The notes under the pieces: model-generated
What the model saw: the letters and a program-made list of their open reading frames with translations, nothing else
What the model was told of the DNA's origin: nothing
Database searches by the model: none
Part shown: positions 11,220-23,727 of the stretch, one piece after another
How positions within the stretch are numbered: the first letter of the stretch is position 1
Layout of the letters: every line of letters begins with the position of its first letter
Origin: Hypericum androsaemum
Taxonomy: Eukaryota; Streptophyta; Magnoliopsida; Malpighiales; Hypericaceae
Direction of reading: 5' to 3'
DNA: 64,000 nt
NCBI GenBank assembly: GCA_963995505.1
Contig: OZ023180.1
Location: 11,608,689-11,672,688 of the forward strand
Program-made: the position numbers and the translations under genes

Positions 11220-11460
11220 ACTCTTGATAACCAATCGACAAAACCCAAACACAAAAAATCAAACAATGGACTGAACCCCAATAACAAATGGATAGAACCC
11301 AACAAAGAAAACACATCGACAGAACCCAATAAAACTTGTTCGAATCGACAGAACACAATATAAAAAAATCCAACAATGGACAGAACCCAATCACAAATCG
11401 ACAGAACCCAACAAAGAAAACCATTCGACAAAAACCAATCGAAAGAACCCAATCTCATTC
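11220..11460 (+). repeat. Short tandem repeat with CGACAGAACCCAA core
   Basis: Irregular repeats of (A)ATCGACAGAACCCAA(T/C)AA occur about eight to ten times between 11225 and 11455. They are part of the outer MULE-like element. The apparent frames on both strands are by-products of the repeat. Confidence 0.7.
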
Positions 11461-11500
11461 CATTAATTCCACTAAACACCTTCATATTAAAAAAAAATTA

Positions 11501-11620
<120 letters not shown>

Positions 11621-11683
11621 TTATAACAAAAACCCTAAATCAAGATCAGGCTCTTCGACTATAGAGAGGGAGACAGAGACAGA

Positions 11684-11895
11684 CCAGAACTTGGACTTGG
11701 CCTGGACCTCGTTGGTGGCCCAGAGCTTGATACGGTAGATCTTGGGGTGCTCATCGGAGTCCATCGGTAGGGCCCTCCCGACCACCTGGTACTGGTGAAA
11801 CTGCAATTACCCACAACCAAACACGTCACTAAACAGCTTTCGTAGAAAGGAATAAGGGATCGCCGGTCTCGGGATTTTACCCTAAAAGCCACCAT
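11684..11895 (-). pseudogene. RPL18A: Captured 5' fragment of the 60S ribosomal protein L18a gene
   Basis: On the minus strand an ATG at 11895 starts exon 1 (MVAFR, to 11881), followed by AGG|GTAAAATCCC. An intron runs to GTAATTGCAG (11801), and exon 2 begins at 11800. Exon 2 reads [29 protein letters not shown] and QAKSKFW, ending near 11684 where likeness stops. This matches the start of plant L18a, including its intron after five codons. Only about the first 44 residues remain of a protein of roughly 178. Retaining the intron means genomic DNA was copied, not mRNA, as in Pack-MULE capture. It lies inside the outer MULE-like element. Confidence 0.85.
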
Positions 11896-11899
11896 TTTT

Positions 11900-12165
11900 G
11901 CCGCTTCTCGGGACCTCCAGGGTCTGGCTTAGCATTCTCGAAACCCTCACTCTCTTCACGACCTCGAGCATGGAAATGCGGTTGTGGAGGCGCTCGATGG
12001 CGTCTAGAGAGTCGATAATCAAGGCTCTTCGGCGGCGAGATTTGCTTCATCGTCACCAGAACAACGGAGCTCCCGATCTCGTCCCGATCCCAGAGCGCTC
12101 GTCCGCCGTCCGTCGAGGTTCCAATGTCGGCATGTGAGAGAGAGAGAGAAGGGAGGAGCATTTTA
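11900..12165 (-). other. GC-rich segment beside the L18a fragment, possibly further captured DNA
   Basis: This stretch has higher GC than its surroundings and lies immediately upstream of the L18a start codon on the minus strand. It could be the parent gene's 5' region or a fragment of another gene. One minus-strand frame contains IDSLDAIERLHNRISMLEVV, which looks protein-like, but I do not recognise the family. Confidence 0.35.
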
Positions 12166-12833
12166 GGGTTTGGAAAGGAGATTGAAAGTGAGACATGAGA
12201 GAGAAAGGAAAGGAGGAAGGTAAAAGTACAAAATTACCCTGGCTTAATTTTGGCCATCAGATTTGCAAAAATTTTATTATACTTGATCTAACAACTAAAA
12301 ATACTTCCAGAATGGTTCTGGTGTGTTTTACACATCCAGGACCCAATCCATTCCCGCTTCTCACTACCTTCACAGCTGAAAGCAGGAAGCTTGGTACGTT
12401 ACTAATTATGATTTAGCTATTTAACCGAATTCTTTAAATTTTCCTTCTTCCACTTTCCTTTTTTTCAAACATTTAATAAGGTACCAACAAATATTTAGAT
12501 TAACGAGAATTGCCCTTATTTAAATAAGTAATTTCGAATACGGGCTATCGTGAACGAAGTAAAGTTACATAATTATTGATAGATGTTTATCACGATAATA
12601 TAAAAAGACAAATAAATAAGGTTGATGATGGTGATGCAGGTCACAACCGATCCATTCTTACTTACTCGGCGCCGGAGTGTGACACAGTTTACCCGGCGGC
12701 CAAAGGAGACACGTGTTCAACCGTTGCCGAAGCCTTCGGCCTAAGCGTTGAAAAATTTAGTGCCATAAACCCCAATCTCAGCTGTACCAAGATCTTCGTC
12801 GGGGAGTGGCTTTGCGTCCAAGGAAGTGCCTGA

Positions 12834-13200
12834 TTTGGAAACCGACAGGGAAATGTCATTTCCCGGCCGGTCACCGTGAATCTGAAAGTTCCCATGGACG
12901 AATAAGAACGGGCAGCTCAAAGCCTTGTTCACGTAGAGCATGTTAAATAAATAAGTGGTTCACAAATGGAAGAACACTGTTGTGGGTTACAAGTACTGTA
13001 ATTTGTGTATTTTTTGTGTTAAGGAATATATATGTCACACTCGTTGGTATATGCATGTTTGCTTTTATTGTTATATCATGATGGTAACTGGCTATCTTTA
13101 CTCAACTTTTGTGCAGTTAAAAGTCCGAGAGGAGTAGAATTTCAAGGGATTCTCCATGTTTTGATAATTGTTATTCGGTTATCTGAATGAATGAAATAAT
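12834..13200 (+). other. 3' untranslated and downstream region of LysM gene A1
   Basis: This stretch aligns with 37469-37780 after gene A3, and partly with 29010-29220 after A2. Shared words include GTTCACGTAGA, TGTCACACTCGTTGGTATAT and TTAAAAGTCCGAG. The likeness ends near 13135, marking the edge of the shared segment. From 13200 to 14190 I see no gene, only AT-rich DNA. Confidence 0.7.
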
Positions 13201-14194
13201 ATTTTAATTTCATGTAATTTTCAAGCTCTGTAGTTAGATGTCAAAAAATTATGCGAATAAACAAATTAACTTATTGAGACAACTAACAACTTAAATTATT
13301 TTAAAAATTGATATCTTTTTTCTAAAATAGCAAGAAAGATACATATATTCTTGAAATTGGTAGAAACATAAGTGTATTTCTCAAATAGATAATAATTTAA
13401 TTTAAATGCTAAATTTTTTTGGAAGCAACCCAATCCGTCTCCATGGCCACTACGTGGCAGTCTGTGAATAAATTTAAAACGACTACTTCTAATAAACAGA
13501 GGCCTCCATCTTCCTTGCATTTTGTTATTTATCATGCACAAGAATGAATTCTTTGGGACGACGCCTCCATCGTGCACAATTACCCGCTTCTCACTGTCTT
13601 GGAGGCATATAGAAAGATGTAATTTCTGAAAATCTGTACGGTCGTGGAGTTAATTTTGGGCTGGTCCAATAGTGAACTTGTTCGCTAATATAATATATCA
13701 AGTGTGTGATACTGTATCGCAGTGTTATAGTGACACCTCTTTTTCCTTCATCAAATTTTTCTAATAAATTTTGCTACAAAGAATTTGGCAGCAACCTCTG
13801 CACTAATGGGGTGTCAACACTCGGGTGGCGGTTGGGATGGGGATCTTTCGGGTAGGACGGGAATGACATTCGGATGGTCGCAGCTACATCTTTGTAAATA
13901 CTACTACTATATTACTACCTACCAAAAAAATAACAAATCCACTGAAAACTATAAAGACGTCCATAATTGACTTGAGATTCCTGATGTACTAGTTTCTCAA
14001 GTGTAGTTTTCTTTTCCCGAATGGCTTTCAGGATAATACTTGTATGGTAAATGGTTATATGCTGAAATGAATTGTTTTTTTTAAAAGCTGAAGATTTTAC
14101 GTCCTCGTATAAATACAGGTTACAACCGGGCGCCACAGTTTATACGCAATTTGAGACTTGATTTCAATTTTCAATCAACGATGCTAATCCGAGC

Positions 14195-17100
14195 TTAGCC
14201 CAAAATGGACCTCGGTACAGGCCAAGATTTGGCACGGAAGGGCCTATTTCGTGCATGCATGGAGAGGAGTAAAATAGTAAAGTGGCTGACGCGTATAAAA
14301 AAATGCGCGCGTTAGTGGAGAGAGAAAAGAGGATGTTGACCCATGTCAGTAGATGGGGAAGGATTGACACGTGATTCACTACCCCTTTCCTCTCTTTAAT
14401 TTTTTTTAAGTTTGCACTTAATTTTTTAATTAACATTTTTTATTTTTTATTGAATTAATTAATTAATTTTTATGTCCCTATTATTAAATATTAACTTAGC
14501 ATGACATTTTATCGTAACCAAGCATGTATTTTTATCATACCCGGGCTTGCCAATTAATCGTAACCAAGCATGTCAATTAATTTTTTTATGTCTCTATTAT
14601 TAATTAAATATTAACATGGCATGCCATTTTATTGTAACCAAACATGTCTTTTTATCGTAACAAAGTATGTCTTTCTATCGTACCCGAGCATGCCAATTGA
14701 TCATAACCAAGCATGTCTTTTTATCTTAATCGGATCTGTCATTTGATTAATTATTTAATTTATTATAAGTTTTATTAAATATTATTCTGACATGCCATCT
14801 GACATATCTGGGCATGCCATTTGACATACCTAGACATGTCATTTCATATAACGTGCACATGCCATTTGACATAACTTTGGAATATCATCTTGACATAACG
14901 TGGGCATGCCATTTCACATAACGTGGGCATGCCATTCGATATAACGTGGGCATGCGATTTCATATAACGTGGGCTTGTAACTCAATCGACTATTAACTTC
15001 AAATATATTTTTGATATTATTTTACTCTAAATTTGGATAAGTTATAAACTACAAAGTTGTAGATGTACATCTCACCTTCCCACAGCAATTTGAATCACCT
15101 CAATCGGACTCCAGAGTAAGAACTTGTGAGCTCCCAATCAAAATCTATTCTTGTAATTCGATCGACTCTTGAATTCAAATATATTTTTGACATCTTTAAC
15201 TCCAAATTTGGAGAATTTATAACCTATAAAGTTGTAGATATATGTCTCAGCTTCACACAGCAACTTGAATCATCTCAATCAGACTTCAGAGTAAGAACTT
15301 GTGGTCCCCCAACCAAAATTTATTCTTGTGAGTTGATTGACTCTTGATTTCAAATATTTTTTCAACATCCTTTCACTTTGAATTTTGAGAAGTCATAAAC
15401 TACAAAGTTATAGATATACATCTAACCTTTACATAAAAATTTGAATCGTCTCAATCAAACTTTAGAGTAAGAACTTATGGCTCTCCAACCACAATCTCTC
15501 GATCGTCTGTCGCCCCTTTTTCACAATCGGACTCTAGTCTGCTCTTTGTTGACGTCAGAGTGGTGGTCGACGTCGGGCTTAGAGAAACATCGTTGGCGTC
15601 AGATCTAGAACTATGAATTTTTAATTAGAGAGAGAAAAAATGAGGGAGCAAGAGAGAGAGAGATGAAATGCACAAATAAAAATATGGCAAGGAGGGGAGA
15701 GAAGAGAAAAAAAGAGAGGAGGGAGGATAAAAGATGAAAATATCCATAAGAATTAAAACCATCAAATCTCTGACGCGCACCTAGTCATGAAGATCAAGGG
15801 GCCATATTAAATCCCATTTGGTACGGGAAAAGATTACACTTCTGCACGCAATCCAAGGGCATCCCAGACGGCCAACTTTTAGACTAAGTTGCATATTTTT
15901 CAACATTCAAGTCAAAGTATTCAGATAGTATTTGGGCCGAGTCCTATCTTTAAAGTGTGGGTAACTGAGGCCCTTAGATTGCGTGCAGAAGTATAACCTT
16001 TCTCCGTACCAAACATGATTTAATATGGCTCCTTGATTTTGATGACTAGGCGCACGTCAGAGATCTGACGGTTATAATTCGTATAGGCATTTTTGTCTTT
16101 TATCCTCCCTCCTCTTTTTTTCCCTTCTCTCCTCTCCTTGCCATATTTCTGTTTATGCATTTCATCTCTCTCTCTTGCTCCCTCATTTTCTCTCTCTCTC
16201 TCTCTAATTAAAAATCTATGGTTCGAATTCAACCACCACTCCGACACCGACGAGGAGTAGACCGGAGTTTGATTGTGAAGAAGGGGCGACTGATGCTCGA
16301 GAGGTTTTGGTTGGAGAGCCATAAGTTTTTACTTCAGAGTTTGATTAAGGTAATTTAAATTTTTATATAAAGCTGAGATATATATCTACAACTTTGTAGT
16401 TTATGACTTCTCCAAATTCTGAAGCGGAAGGATGTTAAAAATACGTTTGAAGTCAAGAGTCGATCAAGTTACGAGAATAGATTTTGGTTGGGGGACCATA
16501 AGTTCTTACTCCAAAGTCTAATTAAGATGATTCAAGTTGTTGTGTAAAGGTGAGACATATATCTACAACTTTGTGGGTTATGATTTCTCCAAATTTAGAG
16601 TGGAAAGATATCAGAAATATGTGTGAATTCAAGAATCGATCGAGTTAGGAGAATAGATTTTGGTTAGGAGATCACAAGTTCTTACTCCGGAGTTCGATTG
16701 AGATAATACAAATTGTTGTGCGAAGGTGAGATGTACATCTATAACTTTGTAGTTTATGACTTCTCCAATTTTGGAGTGAAATAATGTCAAAAATATGTTT
16801 GAAGTTAATAGTCGATTGAGTTACAAGCCAATGTTATGTCAAATGACATGCCTACGTTATATGAAATGATATGTCCATGTATGTCAAATGGCATGCCCGG
16901 GTTCGATAAAAATATATATTTTGTTACGATAAAAAGTCATATTTGGTTATGATAAAATGGCATGCCAAGTTAATATTTAATTAATAATAGGGACATAAAA
17001 AAATTAATTGGCATGCGTGGTTACGATCAATTAGCATGCCCGGATACGATAAAAATGCATGCTTGGTTACGATAAAATATCATGCTAAGTTAATATTTAA

Positions 17101-17378
17101 TAATAGAGACATAAAAATTAATTAATTAAATAAAAAATAAAGAAATTTTAATTAAAAAATTAAGTACAAATTTAAAAAAAATTGAAAGGAGGAAAGGGGG
17201 TAGTGAATCGCGTGTCAACCTTTCCCCATCAACTGATATGGGTTCACATCCTCTTTTTTCTTTCCACTGATGTGCACACTTTTCTATACGCATTAACCAC
17301 TTTACTATTTTACCCCTCTCCGTGCATGCACTGAATAAGCCCTTCCGTCCCAAATCTTGGCCCGTCTGGGATGATAGA
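14195..17378. repeat. Giant foldback (inverted repeat) with internal tandem repeats
   Basis: A left arm (about 14195-15862) and a right arm (about 15970-17378) are inverted copies around a ~107-bp spacer. From outside inwards each arm has a GGCCAAGATTTGG...ACGGAAGGGC end, a GCATGCATG...GAGAGG...TAAAATAG block, an AT-rich stretch and an array of CATGCCATTTGACATAACGT words. Next come three ~180-bp tandem units (ACAAAGTTGTAGAT, AGTAAGAACTTGTGG) and a purine- or pyrimidine-rich tract. The inner end is TTGGATTGCGTGCAGAAG. The arms differ by scattered substitutions. No transposase is present. It could be a foldback MULE relative or two inverted copies of one element. Confidence 0.8.
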
Positions 17379-18030
17379 AAAGTTTATTGGCCAACTAAGT
17401 AAGGTTTACGACTAGAGAGCTCCGAATTCTGCGGCACATAGAATAGAGTCTATTTAGTACATACGAAATATAAGATTTGGTTAGATACCGAATTGTATTA
17501 TTGATGTTACTTGTTGAGATTGTCATACCTAATTGGGTGTGTGATGTAAAGTGTGAAAAATTTATTAAAGCATTTTCATAAGGGTTAGATAAGAAGAATT
17601 TAATATGATATAAGAGTAAGAGTTCATTGATCTCATATTCATTGTTGTTCTCGCACGTCTGTTATTTCATTATACATTGGCAAAGTCAAATCCTATTTTA
17701 TAGACTTTATTTGAAGGTCGTATTGAGATTATCTTATCTAATTTATTACTTTTTTTGAGGAAGTATCTAATTCATTACCTTGATATTTAGGGTTTGATAT
17801 GAAAATCTTAGAGATAATTTATGGCCCAGTGTTTCGTTTTGATAGGGAAATGGATTATTATTATCGTTCTAGACTCTGTGATTTGTATTATACAATTCTT
17901 CTCTATGTAGAATGAAATCCCGAGTCTATTGCTTCCTTTCAGTAAAACAAATTTGGCCGTCTAAAAAATCAGCCGGTTTAAATGTTACTTTCTCTTGTTG
18001 ATTTCGAGAAATGAGATTATTCATGTTCGA
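17379..18030. other. AT-rich DNA upstream of LysM gene B
   Basis: I see no gene or repeat that I recognise here. The stretch separates the foldback from the promoter of gene B. Confidence 0.5.
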
Positions 18031-18252
18031 ATAATGATATTAGATGGAACAATGGACGAGTCCAGAAATCACGGTCCCTAGTAAAATCGACATCTCCATT
18101 AGTAATTTACGGCCAAATTTTGACGGTCTTTTCAAGGCAGATATTTCTCTATAAATTGAAAGGACTCAAGATATCAGTGCAAAGTCAAGGCAGGAGAGCA
18201 CAAAGTTATCTACTATTCGCTACTGATAATACCTTAACCAGCCGATATTAAA
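18031..18252 (+). promoter_or_regulatory. Promoter and 5' leader of LysM gene B
   Basis: A TATAAATTG box starts at 18150, 103 bp before the ATG. The region containing CCAAATTTTGACGGTCTTTTC (about 18113) and CAGTGCAAAGTCAAGGCAGG (about 18175) recurs at 27880-28000 and 30910-31005, where no B-type coding exon follows. Repetition of this block makes it the best marker of the duplicated segment. Confidence 0.65.
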
Positions 18253-18947
18253 ATGGCCAAGTTCCACGTCAAAGTAGCCTTGGCTTTAGCTTTATCTCTT
18301 CTCCTGCTGCTCTCCGCAGGAGAGAGCAAGGAAGTTGGAACAGCTATATTTTTTGGTAAGTGTTTTATATATCTTGGCCTCCTTATTTATCACTTGTTAA
18401 TATCTTTTTACTGTCTCGCAAAATATATATTATTTTGGTTAATACTTTGCAAGTCTCTTGTTTAAACTAGGTAAAACTTTTGAAATATTGTAAAATTTTA
18501 CTAATAATTATTTAACAATTGTTTACAAGAACTCGAATTTGAGATATCTTGACAAATTTTTCACCAATTAATCAAAGTTATGTAATCAACGTCACATATA
18601 TATCTTGGAATAGTCTAGTTGCCATGCCCAAAATATTACTAGCACTTTTTGGATGAGCAATCCTACTTAATTTTTCATAACACAAGGTATTTTCTTCAAA
18701 TTTTATTGTCTGGTTTGCTACAGATTAACTAATTTAGCGATTACTTTAATTATCTCAAATGGTGGGGAAAACAGGAGCAACAGACGCAAAAGCAGAATGT
18801 ACCTCTGTTTATGCAGCGCAACCAGGCGATACATGCGAAGGCGTGGCCAGTAAGTTCAAGTTAAGGGCCGACACATTCGGTGAACTCAATCCCAACCTCA
18901 ACTGTGACAAAATCTTCGTCGGCCAGTGGCTTTGTGTCGAGGATTAG
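18253..18947 (+). CDS. Secreted single-LysM-domain protein B
   Basis: Exon 1 is 18253-18355 and exon 2 is 18775-18947. The 419-bp intron has GTAAGTG at its start and AAACAG at its end, phase 1. The 91-residue protein has a signal peptide (hydrophobic ALALALSLLLLLSAG, about residues 8-23) and one LysM domain (about 43-89). That domain has GDTC, LNPNLNC and IFVGQWLC, and cysteines at 43, 55, 78 and 88. LysM domains bind N-acetylglucosamine polymers such as chitin or peptidoglycan. No kinase or anchor follows, so it is probably apoplastic. Cysteine spacing is identical to the A-type copies, but the N-terminal part differs. The role of this short secreted LysM family in plants is not established. 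Confidence 0.88.
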
Positions 18948-20255
18948 GCTTAACATGACTCCGAAATTACGAAGAGTGATCGATCACACACTGGACCGAC
19001 GGCCAACCAATAAGATAGCAGCATTAGGGCCTTTCGTATTTGGCAACGATTTTTCTTTTTCTTCAGTTGGGAACCGGCTGGACTCCGAATCTGCAAGACG
19101 ATGTCAGCGGTCGTGAGTGTTTTTGTTATGTTTTTACTTTGTTCCATATAGCAAGATGTACCGTTCTAGTTCCGCTTTTATTTTTCTCAGTTTGAACAAT
19201 TAAGTGTACGACCATATTTTCTCCATTCTTGGAGTTAAATACAATTTTACACTTGCAACGTCATTTTGTTTTTATATTATTTGATGCATTTTTGCAATAT
19301 TAGCATATTAAGTTTTCCACATCATCAGGACAAGGTGGACAAACACGTGGAATAGCATTTCATTTTGTAATTTTAGTTAAATGACACAATTTTTTTTCTT
19401 AAGTTTTAAGTACATCAACAACAACAAAAAAGGAACGCAGGCTTCTAATGTGTCATCATGTCTTTGAGTTGATTCCGATGAACATAGTAAATATGTAAAG
19501 GTTGCTTGTAAAATTTTTGGTGTAACAATAAAGAAAATTGGCGTTATATATCTCAAAATTAGAGTTAACATATGTAAATATTAACCTAACTAGGATCAAA
19601 CTAAGATTGTGTCAAGTTAGGATAAAGGAGTAAGCATCTGATAGTATTACTAAAAGTGTACCTATATTCTACCCCAAACCTAGTCAAGACCCACAAAATA
19701 TGAATATTTCCATCATTCCAAAATTTTAGGTTGTTATTTCATAATAAATAATAGTAGTTGAACCATTAATTTTTTATGAGAAATAATATAGAAATCATCT
19801 TAAAATTCTCATTTGAAAGAATCATAATGATTAGATCTTACAATTCAATTAGTATACGAAATCATGCTTTTAGAAAAAAAATCAGAATAAGTTCTCTGAA
19901 AAAATTGGCCGCAGTTCCGAGTATAAAGAACATAAGTGATTTTGCGCCACCGGTGGAAAGTTAAATTCGCTTTTTTTTAGAAATCAAGATGCTAAGCTCA
20001 CTAATTTTTAATAATCGCATATTGTAGAATCAGTTCGAGCACATCGAGAAAGGCTAACCTTCTTTAAATCATCTACATAATCTTTAGCGCAAAAGCTAAA
20101 TGAGGCATCGGATATAACATAGTCATAGTCTATAGTCACATCATGCATTGAGAGGGAGTCTCTCACCCGATTTTCCTCTCTGAAAGTATGTTATATTTGT
20201 GTCGTCTAGCCCCTATCAAGCAAACCCTATGCTCGGCTGATCAAATCAGCTTGCG
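18948..20255. other. Downstream region of LysM gene B
   Basis: AT-rich DNA with only short frames that do not resemble proteins. The 3' end of the gene is expected near 19000-19200, but no clear signal is visible. Confidence 0.5.
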
Positions 20256-20259
20256 GATG

Positions 20260-22070
20260 GTCCCATCCAACCTCGCGGCCAACACAGAGAAGAGCTAGGG
20301 AGGAGTCGACCTCCACCACTACCTACTGAAAACCTCGCTCCTATGCCAACTCGAGTTCCAACACAAGAGCCCAAAGCTCTGCAACTAGGGAAGTGAAGCA
20401 TTTGATTCCGTTGGCAAATTCCCATAACCAATATCCTATTGCATCTCGAATAATCTCTCAAGCACAAGAAGAACCCGGATTGCCAAGCGATGCGCCATCA
20501 GTATTAAGCTTGACAAATCCAGGCGACAGGCGTGTCCAAGATACAAATACCTCACGCCTTGCAGGGGATGGAGTATTTCGATTAAGAATAACACGGGAAA
20601 CTTTTGTGCCTGTAGAGATATAACATGAGGGGGAGGGCCTGTAGCAGGCCTATTGTAGAAGACAATATCATTCCTCCACTTTCATAGCCACCAGCGCGTA
20701 ATAATAAAGACAGACGCTCAAGGAGGGCCCTCAATATTCTGACCAACAGCTGCATTATTTACCTGGATCCAAGCTTTATAGTCCATCTTGTCTAGGAAAC
20801 TAGGCTGTTCGCTTGGTAATACCACGTCCCAGAACTCCCTCGAGAACATGTAATTACGAAAAAGGTGCATTAGAGATTCCTCCACAGAGAATCACGTTGG
20901 GCATGTATTCTAGCTAGTCTGATGCCTCTGGAATCAACCTGCTATATAGAAAGAGCTAAGTAAACACATAAATACGCTCATGAACCTGTAATGACCTGAC
21001 ACTAGACCAAGATAACTCCCTATAAATAGGATCCAATTCTCCACAAATTGCCTTGTATAATGACTCAATAGACCATCTCGGGTAAGCCCCAATGAAAGTT
21101 CATCTGTCTCCCTATAAGCTGTAGACAGGATGATGTCCCATCCCGCTGTGGGCCTCTTATAATCTGCAACATTCTTCATCTCCTTGTCTGGGGGCAGCTC
21201 ACCTACAATATGGCTACATAAAGGCGAAGGCAATAACCATGAATCATGCCAGAAAGAAGTACCTAGGCAATTACCCACATTCCACCACAATCCTAGCGAC
21301 AGAAATGGTTTAGCCTTAACAATCGCTTTCCAAGTTGAGGACCACCCTGACTTGGACGCAAGCATTTCAATACCCATGAAACCCTAACCATACTTTCTAA
21401 TCAAAACTTGTGCCCAAAGAGCTTCATGTGACTACAATAGGCACCATAGGAGTTTCATAAATGATGCCATATTCGCTGCTTGCATTGGCCGTATACCAAG
21501 GCCACATGTTACCTTAGGGAGGCAGATGGTAGGCCAGCCAACCAAGTGAGTCTTTCGAGTCTCCTCATCACTCCCTCATATAAAATCTCGTATGCACTTA
21601 TCCATCTCTGAACATACAGACACCGGAAAGACATCAGTTTGCATAATATGTGAAGGAATAGTTGATATTACCGATCTAGTTAGGGTGATAAAACCAGCTA
21701 AACTAAGAGTCATGGACTTCCACCCCGCCATCCTAGCTCGCATCCTCTTAACAATAAATTGAATCTTGTCTTCTCCTAACTAACGCAGTAGGGGACACCC
21801 AGGTATTTTTCAAGATCTGTGGTCAGCCCGAGATTCACATTGGTAAATACCATGACCTTAAATTTAGGGAGACTTACTTTGTGTCCCCAACTCGAATAGA
21901 AATCATCCAAAATCTCACGAACCAGAATTGCTTGGTCCACCATTGCCCTGCACAAAAGAGTAAGATCATCAACCTCAGATGAGAAAGGGGTGGGCCTTGG
22001 CAAGTAAGTTTCACTGGTGCCTAGCGACTCTCTCCCATCAATTAAATTTGTTGTTTGGTTTAGAGAACTG
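20260..22070 (-). pseudogene. LINE retrotransposon remnant: reverse transcriptase C-terminal part and RNase H
   Basis: Minus-strand pieces in order are: SSEVDDLTLLCRA, then KVSLPKFKV and LEKYLGVP (22000-21776), the palm and thumb of a LINE reverse transcriptase with the catalytic motif altered to VDD; GMKNVAD-type connector text at 21377-20934; and an RNase H near 20510-20330 reading KLNTDGASLGNPGSSCA, then EIIRDAIGYWLWEFANG. Several stops and frame changes break it. Plant LINEs of the L1 type carry such an RNase H. The endonuclease and ORF1 are missing, so it is a truncated dead copy. Its 5' side ends near 22070, where DNA shared with the LysM segments begins. Confidence 0.8.
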
Positions 22071-22684
22071 TGACTAAACAATAAAATTTAATAATTTTTC
22101 AAGTTTTAACTTATGCGGTAAAAACGTGAGACGGAACACATTTTTTAGAAAGAGGCGGTGAACTAATATTGAAGTCTTTTCACCCGGAAAAAAACTAGGA
22201 AAAAGTACATTTTACGACCAATATCTAGACCTGACCACGGTTCGAATTTGGACGAATTCGAATCAAATTTATTCGAATTCGAATTCATCAAAACATTAAA
22301 CCGTATTCAATTCTTCACAAGAAGAATCGAATACGAATTATGAATTTTCAAATTATAATCGAATTCGAATTTGAATTAATTCTATAATTTTAATACTTAA
22401 TTAAAAAATTCTAAAACCTCTAATTTTTTGATATTTTGAATATTTTTGTAATATTTTTGAAAAAGTTTAAAAACTTGTGATATTTTTTGAAAAATTTAAA
22501 AACTTTGATTTTTGCTTCAAATAGTAAAAAAAATTAGGAATTAGTGTTTAACATTTTTTGGGAAAAAGAAATAAACTAAAGATTGGGCTTGCACTTAATG
22601 TACCAAATTAAGTTGCCTACGTATCCTTAGCTCCGAAGGAATCAAAGCCCACGTAGTTCTCTTACCTTTATGGAGCTAACTCAC

Positions 22685-23014
22685 CTAGTCGGATGTGTTT
22701 GTGCTTTCACCGGTTGTGGCATCATCGAGGTCATATAGTTGATCGGAATTTTTCCGGACCAATTCTTGTTGTCGTCTTTCCGCCTTGGTCCAATCGGCGA
22801 CCAATGCTTGTGCCTCCAATTCACTTTGTGGCCTTTCTGGTAGTTTATGCACATCCAGATAAACCACCCCATTCCTTTTATGCACCCCCATTTCCCAAGG
22901 CTGATGTCGAATATAAGGAGTTGCTAGTATCTGCATGAGAACAAGAAGGTACTGATATGCTGAAATATTTTGCATGCGGACAGGACAACTTTCCCACATC
23001 AAACCTCCATCCAA
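22685..23014 (-). other. Open frame of unknown origin inside the hAT element
   Basis: This 109-residue frame on the minus strand reads NGVVYLDVHKLPERPQSELE, then WTKAERRQQELVRKN. It has a natural composition, unlike noise, and lies where the C-terminal part of the transposase would be. I do not recognise it. It could be a captured gene fragment or the divergent tail of the element's own gene. Confidence 0.35.
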
Positions 23015-23069
23015 CCAAAAGTATTAAAGGAATGAATCATGGGAAGTAGCAATTACCTTATTGAGATTG

Positions 23070-23727
23070 TCATCGTACATTAGGACCAACATGATCTTTT
23101 AGATTAGGAACTTGCAAAAAAATTTCCAAATTTCTGTAATACGCATATAATAAATTTTGTAAACCATCAATTTTAATGTTCGGCATAAAAACGGTTGTAA
23201 TTAAATTAAGTTGGGGAATCTCCTTGAAATACTTTAACCATTTGTTAGCCATTTTCGAAACGCATGATGACAATGCAAAATCTTGATAAGCGCTACATAT
23301 TGACGGTTGCAATTAAATTAAGTTGGGGAATCTCCTTGAAATACTTTAACCATTTGTTAGCCATTTCCGAAACGCATGATGACAATGCAAAATTTTGATA
23401 AGCGCTACATATTGTCTCCGATATATTACAACATTCCAAAAATAGTAAATGAGATGTAGGATAATAAACACCCGATAAAAGATGTGTAGCATAATTAAAA
23501 TATTCTAAAAGCTCATTTAGTTTTTCTACAAGGTCCCAATGGTAAGGTTGTAACATAATATTATTAGTTTGATCATTAGATGCAAAAAAATTACATAGAA
23601 GTTCTTTGTATGGAAGAGCTTCTTTTAACAATTCATAAGTCGAATTCCAACGATGTTGAACATCTTGTGAAAAACGTTTTGGTTTCATGTTGTTTAATTT
23701 GCAAAAATTTTTCCAATCTTTTAGCAA
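23070..23727 (-). pseudogene. hAT transposase fragment (RICESLEEPER-like), broken
   Basis: The frame from 23727 reads KPKRFSQDVQHRWNSTYELL, then LLCNFFASN, LNELLEYFNYATHLLSG and EMANKWLKYF. This is the middle of a plant hAT transposase; RWNSTY is its hallmark. A 112-bp tandem duplication (23191-23302 and 23303-23414) disrupts the frame, and the duplicated SSCVS-MANKWLKYF text appears twice. The N-terminal BED finger and the C-terminal dimerisation domain are not found. It is dead, so movement would need a transposase supplied elsewhere. Confidence 0.8.

Noticed and set aside
16020..16322. 100-residue minus-strand frame in the foldback
   Set aside because: It runs through simple GAGA-type repeats and has no counterpart preserved in the other arm.
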